This document shows positions 1 to 7,878 of a DNA stretch of 64,000 bases, in pieces. The stretch spans positions 3,224,001 through 3,288,000 of the forward strand of contig NZ_CP060402.1 in assembly GCF_015040615.1 (NCBI RefSeq). The letters run 5' to 3'. The translations under genes were made by a program, and so were the position numbers. This DNA is from Microbacterium sp. YJN-G (GTDB lineage Bacteria > Actinomycetota > Actinomycetes > Actinomycetales > Microbacteriaceae). The notes under the pieces are model-generated. The model made no database searches. It saw only the letters and a list, made by a program, of their open reading frames with translations, and was not told where the DNA came from. Each line of letters opens with the position of its first letter. Position 1 is the first letter of the stretch.

Positions 1-115
1 GCCTCCACCGTGTACCGGTTTGGCGCTCCGGGGCTCAGCAGAGAGCCAGGAAGTGACCCCGCGAGAACGTGCCCGAGCCCGAGCACCTCCGGTTGGTGTG
101 CGTCGGTCGTAGCGT

Positions 116-298
116 TCATTTTGTCGACCTTCCCTGTCCGCGATTGCGGCGAACGAGGCCGAAGATGATCGTCCCGAAGAAGAGGATGACCCCGATCACC
201 CCGAGCCATAGCAGACCTTCGAAGGCGAACCCGACTACAGCGAGCACCGCCCACGCGATCACGAGTACCACGATCATCGTCCACATATTGCTGACCAT
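116..298 (-). CDS. Small two-helix membrane protein, hypothetical
   Basis: A 60-residue protein that is almost entirely membrane: a first hydrophobic segment at about residues 7-24, a second at about 28-47, then a basic tail (RRNRGQGR). The frame stays open further upstream, but ATG at 298 is chosen because an AGGTGAG ribosome-binding site lies just before it and the upstream part reads as unstructured Arg-rich sequence. Small proteins of this shape are common in actinobacteria and usually unassigned. No neighbour explains its role; it is probably an integral membrane protein of unknown function. Confidence 0.6.
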   Translation of the reverse strand: MVSNMWTMIVVLVIAWAVLAVVGFAFEGLLWLGVIGVILFFGTIIFGLVRRNRGQGRSTK

Positions 299-686
299 AC
301 GCTCACCTGTGGTCGCCCGGTAGACCACTCCGGTGCTGGCCCTTTCGCGCAGCCTAGCAATCGGGACACGTCGGACTGCGCCCGGTGCGGTGTGGAGGAA
401 GCTCCCACCGCGCACGTCCCCTTGCGCGAACGGTGAGAGTCCCATCATCGGGACCCACCGTTGCGGCGCCTTTGCCAAGCGACGGGCCTTAATCGTCACC
501 GTACGCTCCCAGCATTCGGAAAGATAGAGCAGTCTCGACAAGCCACGGCCTAGCAAAGGGGCGGGCCGCCCATCTCAGCAGGATTTCGCACCTCATCGAC
601 CGACCGCGTCAACACTGTGCCCCCCCTGTCGCCGCATACCGCAACCCCATCAGTCGAATCACCCGATACGGGCTAGCGTCCGGCCT
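299..686. other. Intergenic, no supported gene
   Basis: The stretch is less GC-rich than the rest of the window. Short open frames exist on both strands, but none has convincing codon bias, a ribosome-binding site or a recognisable product. Nothing functional was recognised apart from the -10-like box at 674-679. Confidence 0.5.
674..679 (+). promoter_or_regulatory. -10 box of a probably leaderless gene
   Basis: TAGCGT (TANNNT type) ends 7 bases before the ATG at 687, the spacing expected when transcription starts at the start codon. There is no ribosome-binding site, which fits a leaderless mRNA. Confidence 0.35.
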
Positions 687-965
687 ATGACCTCCCCCGA
701 AACCGACACCAGAACGCTCATGTCCATCGACGATGAAACAGTCGTGCTCGCCCCCGATCAGGACGTGGGAGCAATAGAGCAGCGTCTCCAGGACGCTGTT
801 GACCATCCTCAGTTCGTGCACGTCCGGCTCACCGACGGCACCGACCTGTCATTTCTCATGTCGATTGCGCGTCGCGTCAGCATCGCGACCGGCGCCCGCC
901 AACCGAAATCCCCGCCCGTGCTATCACTCGTCGATGACGACACCACCGGCGTCCTCGGCTTCTGA
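687..965 (+). CDS. Small hypothetical protein, 92 aa
   Basis: A soluble, acidic 92-residue protein. Its middle (about residues 25-65: VGAIEQRLQDAV, FVHVRLTDGTDLSFL) looks like a compact alpha/beta fold. Codons are moderately GC-ended, weaker than in the core genes but above the surrounding background. ATG at 687 is used with the -10-like box above; an internal ATG at 720 is an alternative. The last 42 bases overlap, tail to tail, a doubtful frame on the other strand. The family is not recognised and no function is proposed. Confidence 0.5.
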   Translation: MTSPETDTRTLMSIDDETVVLAPDQDVGAIEQRLQDAVDHPQFVHVRLTDGTDLSFLMSIARRVSIATGARQPKSPPVLSLVDDDTTGVLGF

Positions 966-1103
966 TCCAGCGTTCGCTTTGTCGGTTTGCGTCTTGAAGT
1001 CTCGAGCCGAGGTCTCGGCACTCGGCGGACTGCCGTGCCAATGAGCCGCGCGCGCCCGGTCCCATTTCGACGGTGGCGACGCGGGGGCATTATTGTCTGT
1101 CAT
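924..1103 (-). CDS. Doubtful small hydrophilic ORF, 59 aa
   Basis: An open frame encoding a hydrophilic, probably disordered peptide that starts MTDNNAPASPP and ends in an acidic tail. A GGAG sequence abuts the ATG at 1103, which is too close to be a good ribosome-binding site. The frame continues to another ATG at 1133. Codon use is only weakly coding-like and its end overlaps the opposite-strand gene. It is listed because the composition resembles small actinobacterial proteins; it may be noise. Confidence 0.25.
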   Translation of the reverse strand: MTDNNAPASPPSKWDRARAAHWHGSPPSAETSARDFKTQTDKANAGSEAEDAGGVVIDE

Positions 1104-1423
1104 CTCCGGACCATACGCGTCCAAGATGTGCATCCACCCGGCTCCACGCAGGGCGACCGACCACGGGCCTACCTACTGCAGTCGAAGCGAGTGCTTCCGG
1201 TTGCCGAACACGCGAAGTCTGAGACGTTAGGACAATCAGACGCCCCAGCTCATTACTCTTCTGAACAGGCTGTTATTCGGATCCATTTGTCTGGAGCAGC
1301 TGTGGAACACCCGCCTGCGCGGCTCGCAAAGATTCGCGTACACTTCAGTCCGAGCAACGGGACAACAGCTGGTCAGTAGTCCGGAATAGCTTTGGAAGTG
1401 ACACCAAGCGTGAAAGCCACACC
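1104..1423. other. Intergenic, no supported gene
   Basis: A locally AT-richer segment (for example around 1240-1290) without a convincing gene on either strand. It probably carries the promoter of the ASCH-domain gene. No hairpin, repeat or RNA gene was recognised. Confidence 0.4.
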
Positions 1424-1897
1424 ATGAGCATCACCGCGTCCCTCGAAGCCCTGTCGTCGTTCTGGCAGGACATCCGCGCGAGCATCCCGTCCCTCCCTGC
1501 CGAAGTGCCCGAGGCGTGGGCTTTCGGCGCCACCCCCGCGCACGCTGACGGGCTGCTCGACCTGGTTCTGTCGGGCGTCAAGACCGGCACGGCCTCATCG
1601 GTGTGGGACTACGAGGCATCCGGCGATCCGATGCCCGAGGTCGGCGACCTGAGCATCATCCTCGACGGCAGGGGCACGCCCCGCGCCGTGATCCGCACCA
1701 CCTCGCTGCGCACGGTGCCGTTCTCCGAGGTGGATGAGGAGCACGCGCACGCCGAAGGCGAGGGCGACCGCACGCTCGCCGCATGGCGCGAGATACACGA
1801 GCGATTCTGGCGCAACCACTCCGAGGATCCTCGCGGCTGGGCACCCGACATGCCGGTGCTGTGCGAGCGGTTCGAGCTCGTGCATCCGGCGCGCTGA
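1424..1897 (+). CDS. ASCH domain-containing protein
   Basis: A 157-residue single-domain protein. The ASCH fold, related to PUA and predicted to bind RNA or modified nucleosides, is indicated by GVKTGTAS at about residues 51-58, the VGD turn at 73-75, and the C-terminal block EGEGDRTLAAWREIH at about 111-125, typical of the actinobacterial ASCH group. The length is normal for the family. ATG at 1424 opens the conserved region without extra residues; the upstream ribosome-binding site is weak. The gene ends 17 bases from the convergent gene that follows. The exact substrate in this subgroup is unknown. Confidence 0.85.
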   Translation: MSITASLEALSSFWQDIRASIPSLPAEVPEAWAFGATPAHADGLLDLVLSGVKTGTASSVWDYEASGDPMPEVGDLSIILDGRGTPRAVIRTTSLRTVPFSEVDEEHAHAEGEGDRTLAAWREIHERFWRNHSEDPRGWAPDMPVLCERFELVHPAR

Positions 1898-1913
1898 CCG
1901 CCACCGCACCGGC

Positions 1914-2696
1914 TCAGAGGAACGGCATCCCGTCCGGCGCACGGAACCCACCCAGGCGGGCGTAGTCGTCGAGCGCGCGCAGCGCGGCCCACGCGACCAC
2001 GGCACTCGAGCGCGGGCGCTCCGGAGACGGAGTGTTCGTGACGACGACGCGCACCTCTCCGAGATCGCCGGCGGCGTGGACCTCGTGCCGGGTCGCCGTC
2101 GCAGCGGGATCGGCGACGACGCGCGCAGTCGCGGTGTCCCACGCGTCGGCGGCGAGCACGAGCGCCGCCGCGACGTTCGCGGATGCCGGAAAGCGCTGCG
2201 CCACCTCGGCGGCGAGGCCGTCCGCGAGGACGATCTCCGAATCGCCACGGCGCAACGCGCGTTGAAGGTCGTCCGGCATCCACGTCTGGATGAGCGTCGC
2301 CGGCAACTTGCGGCTCTCGATCGACACCGCGTGCAGCGGTCCGGCCGCGCGCAGCGCCCGCACCTGATCGAGGCCGCCGATCGCCCCGGTGCAGGCGATC
2401 ACGCGGCCATGGCCAGGCACCGTACGCGTCGTCTGCTCCCGGAACGCGGGTTCGGCGAGCGCGCCGATCGAGAGCAGGATGACGTCGACCCCGGCCGCGA
2501 GCAGTGCGGGAACCCGGCCGCGAGCGGCATCCTGCGTCGCCGCCTCGACGACGACGTCGACGTCCGCCCCGTCCGGCAATTCGTCGTCCCGCCCGATCGT
2601 GCCGACCACGCGATACGGGCGCGACTGCTCGACCGCTAGCCTCAGCACCCTGTTGATGTGCCCGTCGCCGAGGAACGCGACCCGCAGATCAGCCAT
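1914..2696 (-). CDS. Aspartate dehydrogenase-like NAD(P)-dependent oxidoreductase
   Basis: A 260-residue protein with an N-terminal Rossmann fold (VAFLGDGHIN, residues about 6-15) and a C-terminal domain with FPASANVAAALVLA near residue 170, the block used to recognise the aspartate dehydrogenase (DUF108/NadX) family. Family members oxidise L-aspartate to iminoaspartate with NAD(P), or act on related amino acids. No other NAD-biosynthesis gene (nadA, nadC) is nearby, so a role in NAD synthesis is not supported by context. The gene stands alone and converges with the ASCH gene. The family assignment is good; the substrate is uncertain. Confidence 0.75.
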   Translation of the reverse strand: MADLRVAFLGDGHINRVLRLAVEQSRPYRVVGTIGRDDELPDGADVDVVVEAATQDAARGRVPALLAAGVDVILLSIGALAEPAFREQTTRTVPGHGRVIACTGAIGGLDQVRALRAAGPLHAVSIESRKLPATLIQTWMPDDLQRALRRGDSEIVLADGLAAEVAQRFPASANVAAALVLAADAWDTATARVVADPAATATRHEVHAAGDLGEVRVVVTNTPSPERPRSSAVVAWAALRALDDYARLGGFRAPDGMPFL

Positions 2697-2728
2697 GCCT
2701 TGACCATAGGCCAGCCACCGAAGACCCC

Positions 2729-2765
2729 GCAGGGCCCCGCCGCGACGATCGCGACGAGGCCCTGC
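2729..2765 (-). terminator. Candidate terminator after copC
   Basis: GCAGGGCC and GGCCCTGC form an 8-bp stem around a loop that can pair further, placed just downstream of the copC stop. There is no clear T-run, as is usual in high-GC actinobacteria. Confidence 0.45.
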
Positions 2766-2777
2766 ACGAAGCCCGGA

Positions 2778-3344
2778 TCAGCGCTTCCGGCGCGCCACCA
2801 GCACCGAGATCAGGATGATCGCCGCAAGCACGACCGCGCCCAGCATGATGAGCAGTGGCCACGGGGTGGCATCCGTCTCCACCGGAGCCTCGGTCGCGGC
2901 CGGCTCCTCCGGCTCGGTGGTCTCGTCGACCGCGGTCTGCGTCGGCGCGGGAGCGACGACGTCAGCGGCGATCGAGAACGAGTACTCGCCCGACGTCGGG
3001 TGGCCGTCGCTGGAGACGACCCTCCACGTCACGACATACTGGCCGCCGGACATCCCGGGCTCGAGCGGCACGGTGACGGTGTCGGCCTCGACCACCGGGG
3101 CGCCTGCCACCCAGTCACGCGCGGACTCGTCGACGACGGTCATGCCGGTCCCCGAGTTCTCTTCGAGCGACAGCAGCTCATTCGAGAACGTGAGCACGAT
3201 CTGCTCGGGGGCGACGGCGAGCTCTTCGCCGGCGGCCGGCGTGCTCGAGACAAGGGCGTCGTGCGCGGATGCCGGGGCGGCGAGCGCGAGAACGGCGGCT
3301 GCGGCGATGGCCACGCCGGCCAGGGCGGTACGGATTCGGAACAT
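2778..3344 (-). CDS. copC: CopC-domain copper-binding protein, membrane-anchored
   Basis: A 188-residue exported protein. A signal peptide (about residues 1-27) ends in PASA before HDAL, so the mature protein would begin with histidine, as expected for the CopC copper(II) site that uses the N-terminal amine and His1. The Ig-like CopC domain covers about 28-127 and contains SSDGHPTSGEYSF, the conserved second copper-ligand region. A Pro/Thr/Glu-rich linker (about 130-160) leads to one transmembrane helix and a short basic tail, so the domain is anchored outside the membrane. An uncharacterised membrane protein is encoded just upstream. The role is extracytoplasmic copper binding or delivery. 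Confidence 0.9.
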   Translation of the reverse strand: MFRIRTALAGVAIAAAAVLALAAPASAHDALVSSTPAAGEELAVAPEQIVLTFSNELLSLEENSGTGMTVVDESARDWVAGAPVVEADTVTVPLEPGMSGGQYVVTWRVVSSDGHPTSGEYSFSIAADVVAPAPTQTAVDETTEPEEPAATEAPVETDATPWPLLIMLGAVVLAAIILISVLVARRKR

Positions 3345-3437
3345 GGAAAACCTCTCTTCGGATGCCGCGATCGCGGCTGCGTCTGTGAACGACGTGCGAC
3401 CGCACGTCGGATGCGGCAGCGCAAGGCTGCCGTGGGA

Positions 3438-4049
3438 TCAGACCAGACGCAGAGGAGGTCCCCGACGCCGCAGCGAGCGCAGCAGCGGATCGTCCCGGGC
3501 GGGCGCGGCGACCACGGCGAACCGGATGCCGCCCGGCATGACGGGTCGCACAGCGACCGGCACGCGCACCACACGGTGCAGCCAGACGGCGACAGCGGAT
3601 GCCACGGCCAGCAGCGCCTGCAGGATCCGCTCACCCCGGTGCAGCGCCACGATCGTCACCACCGCGGCCACACCGTGGGCGAGCCACATCCCGGCATCCT
3701 GCGGCACGAGCGCCACCTCACCCGCGAACGCCACCTCACCCGCGAGTGCGAGCGGGCGGGCGCCGTGCACGTGCGGCACGAGTCCGGTTGCCGGGGTGAA
3801 CTCGCCCAGCACGAACAGGGCGTGGAACAGCAGCTGCGAGACGAGCACCGACAGACTCAGGCGCAGCGCCGACAGGCGCCGTCCGGCCAGCAGCGTGCAC
3901 ACCGTCAGCGACAGCAGCCACGGCACGGCAATGCCCAGCATCCCCGGCATCCCGCCGCCCACCCAGACGTGCGACGCCAGCGCGACGAAAGTCGCGACCG
4001 AGGCGCCGACGAACCCGCGAAGGAGCGGGATTCTGCGGGAGGGGCGCAC
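3438..4049 (-). CDS. Hypothetical multi-pass membrane protein next to copC
   Basis: A 203-residue protein with about five hydrophobic segments and Arg-rich ends. GTG at 4049 is preceded by a GGAGG-type ribosome-binding site. Residues about 103-112 contain a short repeat (EVAFAGEVALV), and His residues near VPHVHGAR could bind metal. It lies upstream of copC on the same strand with a 93-base gap, so it may be co-transcribed; a link to copper is inferred from position only. The family is not recognised. Confidence 0.6.
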   Translation of the reverse strand: MRPSRRIPLLRGFVGASVATFVALASHVWVGGGMPGMLGIAVPWLLSLTVCTLLAGRRLSALRLSLSVLVSQLLFHALFVLGEFTPATGLVPHVHGARPLALAGEVAFAGEVALVPQDAGMWLAHGVAAVVTIVALHRGERILQALLAVASAVAVWLHRVVRVPVAVRPVMPGGIRFAVVAAPARDDPLLRSLRRRGPPLRLV

Positions 4050-4109
4050 CCCTCCATCCTCTCACTCCCCGCCGGCCCGCTGCGGCTCTCCCCACCGGCC
4101 ACCCGCGGC

Positions 4110-5000
4110 TCAGGCCACCGGCTCCTGCGCGGGCCGTTCCCGGCCCGCCCACACCGCGCCGGCGCTCGCGACGATGACCAGCGCGATGCCGACGATCTCG
4201 AGCGGCGACAGGTGCTGCCCCAGCAGCAGGAAGCCGGCCAGGCTCGCGAAGGCGGGCCCCAGGCTCATCAGGATGCCGAACACGGCCGGCGCGAGGCGCC
4301 GCAGCGCCATCAGCTCGAGCGCATAGGGGATGGTCGAGCTGAGCACGGCGACCGCGGCGCCCAGGGCGATCAGATCCACCCGCAGTAGCGACGCACCGGC
4401 GTCTGCGATGCCGAACGGCAGCGACAGCAGCGCACCGAACGCCATCGCCAGGGCGAGCCCGTCGAGGCGCTGGAAATCCCGCCCGACCCGGGCCGAAGCG
4501 AGGATGTAGCCGGCCCAGCTGGCCGCCGCGCCGAGCGCGAAGAGCACCCCGGTCAGCGTCAGCCGGTCCCAGCCGCCACCGCCGAGGCCCAGGATGCCGA
4601 GCAGCGCGAGGCCCGCCCACAGCCACGCCGACCAAGTGCGGGCGGCGACGACCGCCAGCGTCAGCGGCCCGAGCACCTCGATGGTCACGGTGACGCCGAG
4701 CGGAAGTTCGCGCAGCGCCAGATAGAACAGGCCGTTCATCAGGGCCAGCACACCGCCGAGCATGAGCGCCGAGCGCCAGGCCTGCGCGGAATGGCCGCGC
4801 AGCGCGGGGCGGGCGATGGCGAGCAGGATCAGCGCCGAGAACACCAGTCGCAGCATCACCATGCCCAGCGGCCCCATCTGCGGGAACAGCAGCACGGCGA
4901 TCGACGCGCCGACCTCCTGGCAGATCAGGCCGACCGCGACCAGCCCGACCGCGAGCGCACGCCCCGACGGCGCGTCGAACGGCGCCGGCGAGCGGTTCAC
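4110..5000 (-). CDS. EamA/DMT-family transporter
   Basis: A 296-residue membrane protein with about ten helices in two EamA repeats (about residues 10-140 and 150-285), the architecture of drug/metabolite and amino-acid exporters such as RhtA. The start is GTG at 5000, whose last two bases belong to the TGA stop of the serine-hydrolase gene (GTGA), implying translational coupling. The frame remains open far upstream, but that part is antisense-like sequence within the preceding gene. The substrate cannot be told from sequence; RhtA-type exporters move threonine or homoserine. Confidence 0.85.
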   Translation of the reverse strand: MNRSPAPFDAPSGRALAVGLVAVGLICQEVGASIAVLLFPQMGPLGMVMLRLVFSALILLAIARPALRGHSAQAWRSALMLGGVLALMNGLFYLALRELPLGVTVTIEVLGPLTLAVVAARTWSAWLWAGLALLGILGLGGGGWDRLTLTGVLFALGAAASWAGYILASARVGRDFQRLDGLALAMAFGALLSLPFGIADAGASLLRVDLIALGAAVAVLSSTIPYALELMALRRLAPAVFGILMSLGPAFASLAGFLLLGQHLSPLEIVGIALVIVASAGAVWAGRERPAQEPVA

Positions 5001-6280
5001 TCCGCGGCCGGAGCGGCGCAGATCGCGCCGCTGGCGATGGTGGTGGCGTACTGCTCGGCCGTGAACGGCAGGCCGAAGTCGGGAGCCGTCTGGCCCTCGG
5101 CGGCGGGTGCCTTCGAGGCGATCGCGGCGAGCTGCCAGGCGAGGTAGGCGACCGGGCTGCTGCCGGCGCTGGAGTTGTTGAGCGTCACGGCCACGGTGAA
5201 GCCGGTGGCCGGGTCGGAGTACGCGGACGTCGCGTACCCGGGCACCCAGCCGTGCTGACCGATCATCGAGCCCACCAGGTACGCCCCGCCGGTCGCCTGG
5301 TACCAGGCCGGTGCGCTGGCCGAAGCCGGCAGCGGCGAGCCCCACCGTGCGGGCGTGGCGTTCTCATCGCGCAGCGCCTGCCGAGCGGTGGCCTGCGTGT
5401 ACCGGCCGAGCTCGGCGATGTTCGAGACCACGCCCGAATCGGTGAAGCCGATGCTCGACGAGCTCGAGGTCACGTCGATCGGTGCGGTGCAGTCGTATCC
5501 GCCCTCGATCGCGGGCAGGTACGCGCCCTTGAGCGCGGGCGCCGGCTTGGGCTCCGAGGCGCCGCGCGGCAGCGACGTCGACTCGAGGCCGAGCGGGGTC
5601 GTCACGTACTGGGCGATCAGCTCGGCGGCGCTCTGGCCCGAGGCGCGCTCGAGCGCGCTGCCGAGAAGCAGGTAGGCGGCATCCGAATCGCGGTAGGCGG
5701 TGTGCGCCGGTCCGCGCTGTGCGCCGAGCCCGAAGCTCGCCAGCTGCAGCGGCTGCCAGTCGCGCTCGGGGGTGTTCAGCCAGTACGGCTTGACCACGCC
5801 CTCCGACGAGCCGATTCCGCTCGTCCCGTTGCACAGGTCGAGCAGGGTGATGTCGCTGAGGTCGCCGACGCCCGAGACGTACTTCGGCACCGGGGTGTCG
5901 AGCTCGATCCGGTTCTCGTCGGCCATGCCGTACAGCACGTCGCAGGTCATCATCCGGGTGACGTCGGCCACCCGGAACGACATGTCGGGGGTGACCTTCT
6001 CGTCGCTGCCCACGGCCTGGGTGCCGAGGCCCGCCACCCACTCGCCGCTCCACGGCACCCACACGCCGACGATGGCGCCGGAGGCGCCGGTCGCCACCAT
6101 GGCCTGCTCGACCGCGGCCTGCAGCTGCGCGGTCACGTCGTCGGGCAGTGCGGCGTCGACCTGCTGCGGGGGCGTGTAGCTGAACTCGGGTTCGGCTGCG
6201 GAGCATCCGGTGAGAGCGAGGACGAGGGCGACGGCGCCGCCGGCGGCAGCGCGCAGACGGCGCGACGAACGAAGATGCAT
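4997..6280 (-). CDS. Serine hydrolase (class C beta-lactamase/DD-peptidase fold) lipoprotein with altered catalytic site
   Basis: A 427-residue protein with a lipoprotein signal peptide (LALTGC, lipid-modified Cys26), so it is probably attached outside the membrane. The fold is the beta-lactamase/D-Ala-D-Ala carboxypeptidase type: an FRxxxVT block at 102-108, a YRDSDAAYLLLG block near 215, and QHGWVPGY before the last strand. In active members the first block carries Ser-x-x-Lys. Here the same positions read Asp106-Val-Thr-Arg109, so both the nucleophile and the general base are replaced. The protein is therefore probably a binding or regulatory pseudo-enzyme. It is translationally coupled to the downstream DMT exporter by a GTGA overlap. 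Confidence 0.8.
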   Translation of the reverse strand: MHLRSSRRLRAAAGGAVALVLALTGCSAAEPEFSYTPPQQVDAALPDDVTAQLQAAVEQAMVATGASGAIVGVWVPWSGEWVAGLGTQAVGSDEKVTPDMSFRVADVTRMMTCDVLYGMADENRIELDTPVPKYVSGVGDLSDITLLDLCNGTSGIGSSEGVVKPYWLNTPERDWQPLQLASFGLGAQRGPAHTAYRDSDAAYLLLGSALERASGQSAAELIAQYVTTPLGLESTSLPRGASEPKPAPALKGAYLPAIEGGYDCTAPIDVTSSSSSIGFTDSGVVSNIAELGRYTQATARQALRDENATPARWGSPLPASASAPAWYQATGGAYLVGSMIGQHGWVPGYATSAYSDPATGFTVAVTLNNSSAGSSPVAYLAWQLAAIASKAPAAEGQTAPDFGLPFTAEQYATTIASGAICAAPAAE

Positions 6281-6388
6281 GTATCGACTCCCCCGGGGAT
6301 GGACCCTCCGAGTCTAGAACGCGGATGCTGAGAGCCCGCCACCCGTGCGGCCCGGCGCATGCGCGGGCTCACACTCCGCCCGAGCGAT

Positions 6389-7786
6389 TCAGCCGTCGAT
6401 CTGCTGAGCCTGGCGCGCTTCCCACGCCTCGCGCATGAACCGGCGCACGTCCTCATCGACCCGGATGTCGCTCGGCCGCAGCGGGCGCGTCATGTAGAGG
6501 CCGTCCAGCGCGGTCAGCCGCGACAGGGCCACATACGTCTGGCCGGGCGCGAAGGCGCCGGAGCCGAGGTCGACGATCGCCCGGTCATACGTCTTGCCCT
6601 GCGACTTGTGGATCGTCACGGCCCACGCCAGCCGCAGCGGGAACTGCGTGAACTCGGCGACCACCTCGCGCGAGAGCGTCTTGGTGCCGGGATTGTAGGC
6701 GTAGCGGAACCTCTCCCACACGGCCGGTTCGACGTCGAACTCCTCGCCGTCGATATCGACGCGCACGGTGCCGCCGAGTATGCGGGTGACCGTGCCGATC
6801 GACCCGTTGACCCACCGCGGAGGCTCGCCCTGCATGCCGACGTCGTTGCGCAGGAACATCACCTGCGCGCCGACCTTCAGCTTCAGCTCGGCATCCGCGG
6901 GGTAGTTCCCCTCGCCCCGGCCGAAGTCGCCCGACACCTCGGCGTGGGCGGTCTGCTCGCGGCCGGGCAGCGCCGCGAGGTGCCGGCGGTTGATGCTGTT
7001 GACGATGTCGTTGCGCGTGGCGAGGGTGATGATCGGCACCTCGCCCGGCTCCGGCTCCGGGGGCGTGCGGGCGCCGTGGGCGTTGAGCACCTCGGCGATG
7101 TCGGCGGTGACGCGTCCGTAACGGACGGCGTTGAGCATCGCCTTGAACCCGTCGTCGGACTGGCGGTGGATCTGCACGAGCTCGTGCACGTGGAGCTTCG
7201 CGCCGTGCTCGCCGATGTCCAGCATCGCCATCGAATCCTGGGTCCCTGAGCCCGTCGAAGGGGTGCCGCCGGTCCACACCTTGGCGTCGAAGAACCAGAA
7301 CGAGCGGTAGTGGTCCTGGATGTACCGCAGCTCGTCGCCGCGCGGCGGCACGGGGGCGAGCTGGTACGGGTCGCCGAACATGACCACCTGCACCCCGCCG
7401 AACGGGATGCCGCGCTTGCCGCGAGCCTGACGCAGCGACCGGTCGATGGCATCCATCAGGTCGGCGTTGACCATCGAGATCTCATCGATCACCAGCGTCT
7501 CGATGGCGTTGAGGATGCGGCGGGTGGCCTCGTTCTGCTCGATATCGCTCTCGGCGATCAGGCCGATGGGCAGGCGGAACAGCGAGTGGATCGTCTGCCC
7601 CTCGACGTTCAGTGCCGCAACACCCGTAGGGGCGCAGATCGCGATCTGCTTCCCGGTGTTCCACGCGAAGTGCTGCAGCAGCGTCGACTTGCCGGTGCCG
7701 GCACGACCGGTGATGAACACGTGCTGGTCGGTGTCCTCAATGAGTCGGAACAGCGCCTGCTGTTCTTCGGAGAGCGTCACGGACAC
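6389..7786 (-). CDS. PIF1-like superfamily 1 DNA helicase
   Basis: A 465-residue ATPase with helicase motifs in order: Walker A GRAGTGKST (about 27-35), motif Ia APTGVAA, Walker B VIDEIS (about 99-104), motif III GDPYQLAPVPP, and near the end HKSQGKTYDRA (motif V) and YVALSR (motif VI). This is the compact bacterial PIF1/RecD-like form, a 5'-3' DNA helicase acting in replication or repair. Between the motif III region and the next domain the reading frame contains PSTGSGTQ, encoded by a 24-bp repeat that otherwise lies in intergenic DNA; the insertion keeps the frame and probably sits in a surface loop. The gene is monocistronic. Confidence 0.9.
   Translation of the reverse strand: MSVTLSEEQQALFRLIEDTDQHVFITGRAGTGKSTLLQHFAWNTGKQIAICAPTGVAALNVEGQTIHSLFRLPIGLIAESDIEQNEATRRILNAIETLVIDEISMVNADLMDAIDRSLRQARGKRGIPFGGVQVVMFGDPYQLAPVPPRGDELRYIQDHYRSFWFFDAKVWTGGTPSTGSGTQDSMAMLDIGEHGAKLHVHELVQIHRQSDDGFKAMLNAVRYGRVTADIAEVLNAHGARTPPEPEPGEVPIITLATRNDIVNSINRRHLAALPGREQTAHAEVSGDFGRGEGNYPADAELKLKVGAQVMFLRNDVGMQGEPPRWVNGSIGTVTRILGGTVRVDIDGEEFDVEPAVWERFRYAYNPGTKTLSREVVAEFTQFPLRLAWAVTIHKSQGKTYDRAIVDLGSGAFAPGQTYVALSRLTALDGLYMTRPLRPSDIRVDEDVRRFMREAWEARQAQQIDG
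7240..7262 (-). repeat. Dispersed repeat A, copy inside the helicase gene
   Basis: On the minus strand this reads CCCTTCGACGGGCTCAGGGA, one base different from the copies at 13613, 30057, 30099 and 63241. Here it is in frame within a coding region and adds about eight residues to the protein. Confidence 0.8.
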
Positions 7787-7865
7787 GCACCCATGTTAAG
7801 GCGTGCGCGACTGCTGCTCCGAGTCGCCGCGTGTCATCGCTCGGCTTCGTCCCAGGCCGGATCCG

Positions 7866-7871
7866 TAGACT
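7866..7871 (+). promoter_or_regulatory. -10 box of a probably leaderless gene
   Basis: TAGACT ends 7 bases before the ATG at 7879. No ribosome-binding site lies between, so the transcript probably begins at the start codon. Confidence 0.45.
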
Positions 7872-7878
7872 CTGCCTC

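Noticed and set aside
1914..2696. Calling the aspartate-dehydrogenase-like gene nadX
   Set aside because: No NAD biosynthesis genes nearby and the family contains enzymes with other substrates, so the symbol was withheld.
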